A stretch of DNA of 51,923 bases from Fibrobacter sp. (GTDB taxonomy: Bacteria; Fibrobacterota; Fibrobacteria; Fibrobacterales; Fibrobacteraceae): assembly GCA_012511955.1 (NCBI GenBank), contig JAAZFC010000007.1:1-51923 (forward strand), in the 5' to 3' direction. This document shows positions 36,776 to 46,000 of this stretch, piece after piece. Under the pieces are notes generated by a model. That model had not been told where the DNA came from and did not search any database. It was given only the letters and a program-made list of their open reading frames with translations. The translations under genes and the position numbers were made by a program. Positions within the stretch are counted from its first letter, which is position 1. Each line of letters begins with the position of its first letter.

Positions 36776-38530
36776 TTATTTTTTGCTGGGAGTTAAAGTC
36801 TTTTTGTACAAAGCTTTATCATTCAAAATTTTTATAGCTTCTAGCACTTGCTTATCGGTTTTTAGACCATGAGCAATACGCGCTTCATCTCCCATTGCAG
36901 CTGCTAATAATTCTCTTTTTATAGCATCGAGGATATAACTTTTACTATTATCAAATTGCAATTCACGATGCAAATGTAGTTGTTTTTTTAATTCTGTTAA
37001 ACTTTGTGCCAGTTCTTTAGAGCTAATGGTTTCTGAACTGTCTCCTAAAAAGTTTTGTTCTTTAAGTAAAATATCTTCTATTATGTCAGCGGTGGCTTGG
37101 GCGTTAGTTTTAACTTTACTAAAGGTAGTGTCTGCGGCGCAGAAGTTTTTAAATGCAGTGTATAGAGAATCAGGAACCTCAAAGTTCTCATCTAATTTAT
37201 AGCCACTTTTTTCTAATAGTGGACGATATCTAATCGCAAATTTAAAGAACATGGTCATGCGTTCTTGTAATTGCACAATCCAAGGAATGGTATTTAAGTC
37301 CACTTCAATATCAGGGGTGATTCCACCATCGCCAAACATTTTGCGCCCACCTGCGGTATGATATACTTGAGTATCCGCAGCTGCGGTGTCTGCTTTAGTG
37401 CCTTCTTCGAGTCCTTCATAATCTTCAAAGTTTGCTTCAGCTTCGTTTTTGGTTTTGATGGCATTTTCAGGCTTGTTTATGCAACGACCCATAGGTAAAT
37501 AGTAAAGGGCGGTGGTTAGCTTTAAAGCATGGCCTTGGTTGTTAAGGGGGAAAATTGTCTGCACTGAACCCTTACCAAAGGTAGCCTTGCCCAATATTAC
37601 ACCTCTATCCCAGTCTTGTATGGCTCCTGCTACAATTTCGGAAGCGGAAGCTGAACCTTCATTTACCAGTACGACTAAGGGGGTTTTATCATTTAAAATG
37701 CCATTTTTAGTGGCCACGGATTCTGTTTCTTGAGTGCGTCCTTTAGTGCTTACCACCACATTGCCTTTTTTTAGGAAAAGTTCGCTGACTTCCACGGCTT
37801 GGTTGAGCAATCCTCCAGGATTAAACCTTAGATCCAAGATCATTTTTTTCATGCCTTGTTTTTTCAAATCTTTTATAGCTTGTTCTAATTCAGAAACGGT
37901 TTTTTGGGAGAATTGCGCAAGTTTTATATAACCAATATCTTTGCTCACAAAGCCAGCGTAAGGTACAGCATGAACTACAATAATGGCTCTTTTTATAGTG
38001 TAATCAATGGGTTGAGTAACACCTTCTCGGGCAATGGTAATGTTTACATTAGTCCCTACTTTGCCTCGCAATTTTTCTACTGCTTTGTCTAGGGGCAAAT
38101 CCCGAGTAGATTTACCTTCGATTTTGATAATGCGATCCCCAGCTTGCAAGCCCACAGCAAAAGCCGGAGTTCCCTGTAAAGGTGAGATTACTGTTAATTG
38201 GTTGTCTCGCACCGAAATAGTGATACCAATACCGCCAAATTGTCCGTCGGTGGTAACTTTAAGATCGTCATAATCTTTGGGGCTAAAGACCGTGGTATGA
38301 GGGTCTAAAATGTTGCGTATGCCATCTAGGGCGGCGTCGGTAATTTTTGAAGGATCAACTTCTTCTACATACTTTAAGTTAATTTCAGAAAGAACTCTAT
38401 TAAAACGTGAAACTTCTTCGTAAAAATCTCCAGTTTTATCAGCAAAAGAAAAGCTTACCATGCAAATTAAAAATGCGGGTAAAAAGAGTTTTAAGTTTAA
38501 TATGATTTTTTTATTCATTGGGCTATCCAT
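36776..38530 (-). CDS. ctpA: C-terminal processing peptidase (S41, PDZ)
   Basis: 584 residues. The signal peptide or anchor is about residues 7-30. An N-terminal helical region is followed by a PDZ domain (about 95-170; GQFGGIGITI, GLQAGDRIIKIEG). The S41 protease domain has the catalytic Ser295 in EGSASASEIVAGA and Lys320 in GKATFGKGSVQ, 25 residues apart as in the family. A C-terminal helical extension of about 200 residues follows. It cleaves C-termini of periplasmic proteins. M5 is an alternative start. It lies 19 bp after tmk, in the long minus-strand block with secA, which suits a post-export role. Confidence 0.95.
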   Translation of the reverse strand: MDSPMNKKIILNLKLFLPAFLICMVSFSFADKTGDFYEEVSRFNRVLSEINLKYVEEVDPSKITDAALDGIRNILDPHTTVFSPKDYDDLKVTTDGQFGGIGITISVRDNQLTVISPLQGTPAFAVGLQAGDRIIKIEGKSTRDLPLDKAVEKLRGKVGTNVNITIAREGVTQPIDYTIKRAIIVVHAVPYAGFVSKDIGYIKLAQFSQKTVSELEQAIKDLKKQGMKKMILDLRFNPGGLLNQAVEVSELFLKKGNVVVSTKGRTQETESVATKNGILNDKTPLVVLVNEGSASASEIVAGAIQDWDRGVILGKATFGKGSVQTIFPLNNQGHALKLTTALYYLPMGRCINKPENAIKTKNEAEANFEDYEGLEEGTKADTAAADTQVYHTAGGRKMFGDGGITPDIEVDLNTIPWIVQLQERMTMFFKFAIRYRPLLEKSGYKLDENFEVPDSLYTAFKNFCAADTTFSKVKTNAQATADIIEDILLKEQNFLGDSSETISSKELAQSLTELKKQLHLHRELQFDNSKSYILDAIKRELLAAAMGDEARIAHGLKTDKQVLEAIKILNDKALYKKTLTPSKK

Positions 38531-38549
38531 TTATCAAATTATAGTCATA

Positions 38550-39188
38550 TTATTTAGTGATGTGTGCTAAAATAGAGTCTAATATGTTTTTGTGAATATC
38601 GATTTTGCATTGAGTGCCATCTAAAAGTGAGCATTTTTCGGGAAAATCTTTGGCTATTTGCTGGTAACCTTGGCGCACTCTATTAAAAAAGTCGTGTTTT
38701 TCTTGTTCTAAACGATCCGCCACGCGGTTTTCCTTTGCAGCGCGGTCCCTAAAGACTTCTACGGGGATATCTAAAATAAAAGTATGACTGGGCCATAGAT
38801 CTTCGACAGCGATGTCTATGACTGTGCGCAGAGTGTCTAAGCTTAATTGGCGACCGTAGCCCTGGTAGGCCATAGAAGACCAGGCGAAGCGGTCAGCTAG
38901 CACCACTTTACCCTGTTTTAGAGCTGGCCGCACTACTTCGTTAAGTAGTTGAGCGCGAGCGGCGTTGTAAAGCAGCAATTCTGTGGTGAAGTTCATAGCG
39001 CCGTGAGCCGGGCTGAGAATAATATTGCGAATTTTTTCGGAGATTTCAGTGCCACCAGGTTCACGAATGCGCACGGTGGGAAATCCTCTGCGACCTAATT
39101 CTTCGCATAAAAGGTTGATTTGCGTGGATTTTCCACAGCCATCTAAGCCTTCTATGCAAAAAAATCTATGCTCAGGGGAGGAACTCAT
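38550..39188 (-). CDS. tmk: thymidylate kinase
   Basis: 212 residues from ATG at 39188; an earlier ATG at 39209 adds seven residues and lies inside secA. It phosphorylates dTMP to dTDP. Walker A is GLDGCGKST near the N-terminus. The substrate motif is DRFAWSSMAYQG, and the LID is KENRVADRLEQE. Length is normal. GGAG about ten bases before 39188 lies at the end of secA, so translation is probably coupled to secA. A thymidylate kinase beside a secA gene is unusual but may reflect only tight packing. Confidence 0.94.
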   Translation of the reverse strand: MSSSPEHRFFCIEGLDGCGKSTQINLLCEELGRRGFPTVRIREPGGTEISEKIRNIILSPAHGAMNFTTELLLYNAARAQLLNEVVRPALKQGKVVLADRFAWSSMAYQGYGRQLSLDTLRTVIDIAVEDLWPSHTFILDIPVEVFRDRAAKENRVADRLEQEKHDFFNRVRQGYQQIAKDFPEKCSLLDGTQCKIDIHKNILDSILAHITK

Positions 39189-39193
39189 ATTTG

Positions 39194-41959
39194 CTACGCT
39201 CCGTGACATTTTTTAAATTTCTTCCCTGAACCGCACCAGCAAGGATCGTTGCGACCGACTTTGGGACCTGCGCGATGAGGTACTTTAGCCGCTGGTGCGG
39301 GGGCTGGAGTTGGGCGTGCTGCACCAGAACTAGCAGCGCTTTTAACCTCTTTGATTTCTGAAGTGTTTTCCACCATTTGTTGGGGTCTGCGCGCAGTGGG
39401 AGTACTCGCTGCCACGCCTCCAGATTCTACACGCACATTTAGCATGCGTAAAGTGGTGAGTGTGGCAATGCTTTCTAAGCATTCTTCAAAAAGATCAAAA
39501 CCTTCTTTTTTATAGACCATTAAAGGATCTTTTTGGGCGTATCCATGGAATCGTATAGCCTCGCGGAGATGATCCATGGCTAACAAGTGGTCGCGCCAGT
39601 GTTGGTCAATGGTGAAAAGCAAAATACGGCGCTCTAAAGCACGGAAATCTTCTTCGGGAATCAACGCTTCGAGAGAATGATATTTCTCCTTACATAAGTC
39701 AATTACTTCATCTAAAAGGTCATGGGGGTCCAAAGTGGCTAAATGTTCGGCGCTAGGCTTGTATTCAATGCTAAAATTGCGGCGCAATTCAGTGGAAAGC
39801 GCTTCCATATCCCAATCTTCGTAATAAGAGCCTGGGGCAATATATTGGCTGACTTTAATATCCACCGCATCTTCAATGCGATTGAGGATTTCTTGGTTAA
39901 CATTTTCACCAAATAAAATGGCTTGGCGCAAGCCGTAAATTACTTTGCGTTGCTCGTTCATGACATTATCGTAGTCGAGCAAATGCTTACGCTGTTCAAA
40001 ACCATGGCCTTCCACACGCTTTTGCGCGGTGCGAATAGCTCTGGTTAAAAGCCCCGCCTCAATAGCTTCATCGTCTTTGTAACCAAAGCGTTCCATGCGA
40101 GTGCGTAAACTATCGCCGCCAAAAATGCGTAGCAAATCATCTTCTAAAGACAAGAAATAGCGAGACTCTCCTGGATCACCTTGCCTTCCTGCACGACCGC
40201 GTAACTGGTTATCTATACGGCGAGATTCATGTCTTTCAGTTCCTAGTACATATAAACCGCCCAATTCTTTAACGCCTTCGCCCAGGCTAATATCGGTTCC
40301 CCTTCCCGCCATATTGGTAGAAATAGTAACGCGTTTTTGATGTCCGGCAAATTGGATGATTTCTGCTTCGCGTCCGTGGTTTTTAGCGTTGAGAATCTCG
40401 TAGGGCACCCCAGATCGAGTGAGCATTTTGGCTAAAACTTCAGATTTCTCCACAGAAACCGTTCCCACCAGTACCGGTTGTCCTTTTTGATAACGAGCTT
40501 TAATTTCATCTACTATAAACTTCCATTTTAGCTCTTCGGTGCGATAAACCCTATCATCTGCATCTAGTCGCACACAAGGTTTATGAGTGGGAATCACCCA
40601 AGTGGCCATATTATAGATTTTCAAAAATTCCGAAGCTTCGGTTTCTGCTGTACCCGTCATACCCGAAAGCTTGTTGTACATGCGGAAGTAGTTTTGGAAA
40701 GTAATGGTGGCCAAGGTTTGGTTTTCCCGGCGAATAGACACACCTTCTTTGGCTTCAAGGGCTTGGTGCAGACCTTCGGAATAGCGTCGCCCTTCCATTA
40801 AACGCCCAGTGTTTTCATCTACGATTACTACTTCGCCATCTTTGACGATATAATCCACATCTTTACTAAAAGCCACATGAGCGCGTAGGGCTTGCATGGT
40901 AAAATGCACCCATTCAGCGTGTTCGCCATAGAGGTTGCTAATACCTAAGAGTTTTTCTACTAAAACCACCCCTTGGTCAGTGAGTTGGATGTTTTTAGTT
41001 TTTTCGTCGTAGCTAAAATCCGTATTTATTTTTAAAGAAGGGATAATAGTATTGGCTTTTTGATATTTGTCTGTGGAATCTTCCGCTGGACCAGATATAA
41101 TTAAAGGTGTACGAGCTTCGTCAATTAAAATAGAGTCAACTTCATCCACAATACAGTAGTTTAGGGGGCGTTGCACCACATCTTCTAGGTCTGTGGCCAT
41201 ATTATCGCGCAAATAGTCAAAACCAAATTCGTTGTTGGTGCCGTAAGTAACATCGGCAGCATAAGATTCTTTGCGATCTTCGGAGCTTAAACCGTGTACA
41301 ATGGTTCCAACTGTAAGGCCTAAAAAGTTATAAGCTCTTCCCATGTTTTCCGCATCGCGAGCGGCCAAATAGTCGTTTACGGTAATAACATGAACTCCTT
41401 CACCAGAAAGAGCGTTCAAATATACTGGACAAGCGGCGGCTAGGGTTTTACCTTCTCCCGTGGCCATTTCTGCAATGGCGCCTTCGTGGAGAACTAATCC
41501 ACCCACTAATTGCACTTCAAAGGGCATCATGCGGAAAGGTCGCACCGATTCGGGGTAAAGTTCCCGCACCCGAGCGTAAAATTCAGCGGGTAAATAAACT
41601 TCGTAAATAGGCGTGCCCTGTTCAATTTCTTTTTTAGCTTTTTGGGCAACTTGCTGCAGTTCGGAGCTAAGTTGAGAAAAATCAAATTGGTGTTTTTCAT
41701 CAAAGACATTAAAGATTCCCAAACGGCGGTCGCAAGCTTCTTGACACAAAGCATAAGCTTCTGCTTTAATATCGTCTAAGCTTTCACCTTGCTCAATGCG
41801 AGAGCGAAACTCAGCTGTTTTTTGTGCTAAAACTTGGTCATCTAAAGTGGCAAAGCCTTGTTGGAAATTTGCGATTTCTTCCAGAATAGGCTTGTATGTT
41901 TTAATCTTGCGTTGATGGGGAGTGCCAAAAATTTTATGAAGTACTTTATCAAAAATCAT
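39194..41959 (-). CDS. secA: preprotein translocase ATPase SecA
   Basis: 921 residues, full length. It is the motor that drives unfolded proteins through SecYEG. Walker A is MATGEGKTLAA; Walker B and Q-motif context is VDEVDSILIDEARTPLIISG. GMTGTAETEASEF and the helicase motif VI-type RGRAGRQGDPGESRYFLS are also present. A linker rich in Ala/Pro precedes the zinc-binding CWCGSGKKFKKCH tail, the SecB/ribosome/lipid-binding element. Its ATG overlaps the stop of the FliL-like gene by 4 bp (ATGA), so translation is probably coupled. No Shine-Dalgarno stands out. Confidence 0.98.
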   Translation of the reverse strand: MIFDKVLHKIFGTPHQRKIKTYKPILEEIANFQQGFATLDDQVLAQKTAEFRSRIEQGESLDDIKAEAYALCQEACDRRLGIFNVFDEKHQFDFSQLSSELQQVAQKAKKEIEQGTPIYEVYLPAEFYARVRELYPESVRPFRMMPFEVQLVGGLVLHEGAIAEMATGEGKTLAAACPVYLNALSGEGVHVITVNDYLAARDAENMGRAYNFLGLTVGTIVHGLSSEDRKESYAADVTYGTNNEFGFDYLRDNMATDLEDVVQRPLNYCIVDEVDSILIDEARTPLIISGPAEDSTDKYQKANTIIPSLKINTDFSYDEKTKNIQLTDQGVVLVEKLLGISNLYGEHAEWVHFTMQALRAHVAFSKDVDYIVKDGEVVIVDENTGRLMEGRRYSEGLHQALEAKEGVSIRRENQTLATITFQNYFRMYNKLSGMTGTAETEASEFLKIYNMATWVIPTHKPCVRLDADDRVYRTEELKWKFIVDEIKARYQKGQPVLVGTVSVEKSEVLAKMLTRSGVPYEILNAKNHGREAEIIQFAGHQKRVTISTNMAGRGTDISLGEGVKELGGLYVLGTERHESRRIDNQLRGRAGRQGDPGESRYFLSLEDDLLRIFGGDSLRTRMERFGYKDDEAIEAGLLTRAIRTAQKRVEGHGFEQRKHLLDYDNVMNEQRKVIYGLRQAILFGENVNQEILNRIEDAVDIKVSQYIAPGSYYEDWDMEALSTELRRNFSIEYKPSAEHLATLDPHDLLDEVIDLCKEKYHSLEALIPEEDFRALERRILLFTIDQHWRDHLLAMDHLREAIRFHGYAQKDPLMVYKKEGFDLFEECLESIATLTTLRMLNVRVESGGVAASTPTARRPQQMVENTSEIKEVKSAASSGAARPTPAPAPAAKVPHRAGPKVGRNDPCWCGSGKKFKKCHGA

Positions 41960-43038
41960 GATTTGCTTAGTTCCAGTTTTAAATTATGCAATTTAACATC
42001 AATAATTTTACCTTGGGGGAAAATAAAGTTAATCTTTTGCATAATTTCATTTTCTATTTCATTAACTTGAGGTTGAGCCTGTTCTGAAAAATAGAAAATA
42101 TTAGCCACAAGGACCCTAATTGCTGCTTCAAAGTTTTTAATAGACCGTGCTAAGGACTTTTCTTTGCTAAAAAGCGCCAAATCACAACTAAATTTTACTT
42201 GTTCTTTTCCTTGTTGCAAAGGGCCAGAAATACCAGAAAGCACTACGGAGCTGGCAGCATTTATTTTAACCTCAGTTGGTGCTGCAGTTTGAATTGGTGA
42301 ATCTTCCACTTTAGCTTTGGGTGTTGGTGCTTCAACAACTGGTGATTCTTCCATTTCAGCTTTGGGTGCTGCAATTTCATCAGAGGCAACTTCTTCTACC
42401 GGTAGCTTGTTTGGGCGCTCTGCTTCCACGATTTCGGTAGCTTTTTTTACAATATCAATCAACTTGGTGTCTTCTATTAACGATGGTGGTGGTGGGCTGA
42501 TTTCCATTGTTGGCGGCTTATCTGGATGCTCTGCTTCTACAATTTGCGTAGCTTTTTCCATTATTTCTGTGAGTCTGGCCTCTTCTGACTGGGAAATATC
42601 ATTTTCTGTGGCAGTTAAAGAAGGTTCTTCTAAAACTTCGTCATATAGTATGCTATCTAAATATTCATCGCTAGCACCCCTCAACAAATTTTGAAAATCT
42701 TCATCGGTTACGGTGGATTTAAAATCCTCTTCACCAAAATCTTGCCAAGAAACATCATCTTTTTTTTGTAAATACCAAAACCAAATGCTGTTAGCCAAGG
42801 CAACCAATGCTAAAACTCCTATTGCCCACGGGAGTATAGATTTTCGTTTTTTGTTTTTTCGTGGTGCATGCAGTGTTTTGCGTTCACGCTTAATTAATGG
42901 TTCGGGATCAGCTATGGAAGGTGCTGAAATAGGCTCTTTTATTGGTGGAGCACTACTTTCATCAGACTTTTCTGCATCTACAAAATCTGCAGATTCCGAT
43001 AAAAGATCATCTAGGGCTTTGTCTAATTCATCACTCAT
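41956..43038 (-). CDS. single-TM protein with FliL-like C-terminus and internal repeats
   Basis: 360 residues. A cytoplasmic acidic N-terminus (1-65) leads through basic KRERK/RKNKKRK to one transmembrane helix (about 69-89). A long low-complexity Glu/Pro/Ala region (about 90-265) follows. The C-terminal domain (about 275-360; SIKNFEAAIRVLVANIFYF, EIENEIMQKINFIFPQGKIIDVKLHNLKLEL) has the pattern of the FliL periplasmic domain. The linker holds two repeat pairs: EIMEKATQIVEAEHPDKPP / DIVKKATEIVEAERPNKLP, and PKAEMEESPVVEAP / PKAKVEDSPIQ. It overlaps the giant gene upstream and secA downstream by 4 bp each. FliL acts at the flagellar motor; here that assignment is tentative because there are no other flagellar genes besides a FliJ-like segment. 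Confidence 0.7.
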   Translation of the reverse strand: MSDELDKALDDLLSESADFVDAEKSDESSAPPIKEPISAPSIADPEPLIKRERKTLHAPRKNKKRKSILPWAIGVLALVALANSIWFWYLQKKDDVSWQDFGEEDFKSTVTDEDFQNLLRGASDEYLDSILYDEVLEEPSLTATENDISQSEEARLTEIMEKATQIVEAEHPDKPPTMEISPPPPSLIEDTKLIDIVKKATEIVEAERPNKLPVEEVASDEIAAPKAEMEESPVVEAPTPKAKVEDSPIQTAAPTEVKINAASSVVLSGISGPLQQGKEQVKFSCDLALFSKEKSLARSIKNFEAAIRVLVANIFYFSEQAQPQVNEIENEIMQKINFIFPQGKIIDVKLHNLKLELSKS

Positions 43039-46000
43039 CTTATTACCATCAGTTTGCTTTTATAGAGGACTTTGTTTTCTTGGGAAATGGTATAAATGTA
43101 GGTTCCCGAAGCCACGGGGTAGCCGTGATTATTGCGCAAATCCCAATCAAATTGAGGCGGTGTAATGTTTTTCTCAAAAAGTAAGCTTTCTTTTTTGCGC
43201 GTGGAGCTGTAAATCAAAGTTCCCACCACATTGTATATGGCGATTTTGATGTTTTTTTCTAAAGTAATGCCGGGAATTTGGTGCAAGTTTTTAAAGGTTA
43301 TAGCGCCTTTTTCTCGGTGTTCGGAGTTGCTGGCTTTAAAAGGATTGGGAAAGGTATAAAACTTGGTGGGACCCACTACAAAGCGATATTCATAAGCATC
43401 GGTGGAATCTATGGGCCATAAGGTAAAATCATCTTCGTTACCATCTAAGGTGTGTCCCAAAGGGCTGGCTAAACTGGCGGAAAGCCAAACGCGTACGGTG
43501 TCTTGGGAAAGGAATTTGTAGCGTGGGCGCATCACGAGTAGGGAATCGCCTCTTTCTAGGCGCAAAGAGCGGAAATCTAAGGGAATATAGCGTGAATAGC
43601 GAGAGCGCAACGCCAGGGTGTGGTTTTCTTCGCTTTTAAGATTCACTAAATCGAGGGCTAAAAAGGAATCGGGGCCAAAAATCGCATATTCGCTTAAAGG
43701 TTTGGAAAATAAGATACGAATGTCGTCGTCGGGGTCAAATGTTCCCAGATTTTCGGGCCAAGTGCGCAGTACTCGCAGAGTAGAAGTGTCAGTTTTGACT
43801 TTTAAAATGCTGTCCAAAGAGCCGATTTGAAGTTTTTTACGATTTTGGCGAATGTCTAAATGATTTCCGCTGCTATCTAAGATGGAGTTTTGCACATAAA
43901 TCCCCAATTTATCGTGACGCATAAAAGCATAAGGTGGTGCTTTGTGGTTAAAATGATCGCTGGGGGAAAGATAGTTGGGGGTGAAAATAGCCGTGTCAAT
44001 GAGGCTCTTCTTTTTATTTTTTTTGCTTTGCAAAAAAGTGAAATTGCCGGGATATGCGCTTTCCATGGGGGTAATACCCTCGATGCCCCGGGCGGCGCTG
44101 TCCAGGCGCGAATATATTTGCAAATGTTTAGCAATACTGTCTTTGGTAACCGGTTCCGAAAAAGCAAAGACTAGGGAATGATTCACGGGAAAATAGTTGC
44201 GCAATAGTTTCAACTCGCCTTTAGCATCGGTGGTGAGGCGCGTGTATATATCCATGCGGGGTAAATCATCCCAACGCACCCTAAATGGCACTTTTAAATA
44301 GGGGGTCAAATAATCATTGGTGGCTAGGTATAAAGTGTCTGTTACAATATGATCTCCAGTCATATTGCTCACATCAAAGTTAAAGCGAATGGGTAAAACT
44401 TCTCCTGGACTAAGCCTTATGGGCGTGCTAACTCTGCTGATATGGGTGTTATCTTGCACCGTGGTCATGCCTGGTCTTTCCACCAAGTAGCTCATCCAGT
44501 CACCGTTGTCTAATTTCGTGTTTATAGCATGAATATTTAAGTTCATGGAACCAATATTGCGCAGTTCTACCCGGCGCGAGCTTTTGGTATTGTCAGAGCC
44601 TAAGATAAAAGCCACAGAATCCTGTAAATAAGTAAGAGAAAGTTCCCAACCCCCGGTGGTATCAACGCGCGGATAAACTATAAAAACCGTGTCTATTTTT
44701 TGGTCGTTGTTTATGTCGGTAATAGTGGTGCGCACCATGGCGAGTTGGGTTTTTGGATCTGGGGGAAAGGCGTATTCCAAAGTGTCTTTTTTAGTGCTAT
44801 AATCGCTGACCCAAACATTGGGTTGGGCAGGGTCTTGGAGCAAAACTTCCCAAATACTGCTAAGCACATCGGCATTTACCGAATCGATGTCTCGGCCATA
44901 GGCAAAAAGCTTAACAGGCACTCCAGGCACCACGGGCAAATAGGGCGGATCATCGCCTAAAGCCCATCTTCCCACAATGGTATCGTGATATTCTCCTTTA
45001 TCGAAGAAGCCCACTGCTCTAATGGAATCCAGCCAAGGTTTATGGTTGGGAATCAAAGAAATAGAGTGCGCGATGGTGGTGTCGGGGTCTCGCAAATAAA
45101 CGGTGAGTAAATCGGGGCTTAGGTGCAGAGAATCGGCTCGGGGAATATAGCCGTTGCGAAAATCTGTGGGGTGCAAAGGTAAGCGAAACTTCACCGTATC
45201 TAGAATTTGCGCCAAAGTAGAATCGCTGTAAACCACTTGGCCTTCGCGCTGAAGTTCCCAAACTACTTGTACTTTGGGATCGTTTTTATCATCTACAAAA
45301 ACGCGAATTTGCGTGGAATCGTCCACTTGACGGCGAATTTCCCCTTGGTTCATCACAGAATCTTGTAGTTTGCCGCCTCCATCTAGCCACAAAATGCGCA
45401 AGTTTGCCAAAGGAAGTTCATCGTAATATTTGAGCTTTAAAATCATCGCTTCGCTGCTCCAGCTTCCATCAGAAGCGCTTAGGCTAAAATGCAGAGAATC
45501 AGCTACTATATCTAGGGGAGGAATGGTGATTTCTGTGGTATAAAAGCCCGCTCCATCGGAGCTAACATTTTGGGTGCTGGCGTAATCGCAACTTTGTTTT
45601 TGTGAATTTCTTGGACTGGCATAAATGCACTTTAATTTGAACTCTAAGTTTGCATGGTTGTCTAAATCTGCTGTTTTTATCTTGATTTTAACTTCGTCAC
45701 GGCGGTTTACTACTTCGTAAATTTTATTGCTTTTAAAGCTTTGACTAGCTTGGGAACCAATTTTTATACTTTCGATGGTGGGCAAGCGCGGTTTAAAATT
45801 CCATGCTAATTTAGCTTGGTTCACTTTGGGGCTGGTAAAGGAATCCGCAGGATTTATAGCAATGCGGGTATGGTAATCTCCCAAGGCTCCATAAGCTTGA
45901 TTGGGTTGAAAGGGCGTGTTAGAACCCCGTTTGAGTATAGACATATTGACTTTTTGCAAGTCTTTACCTTGTACAACTGGCGCGGCAAACTGCACAGAAT

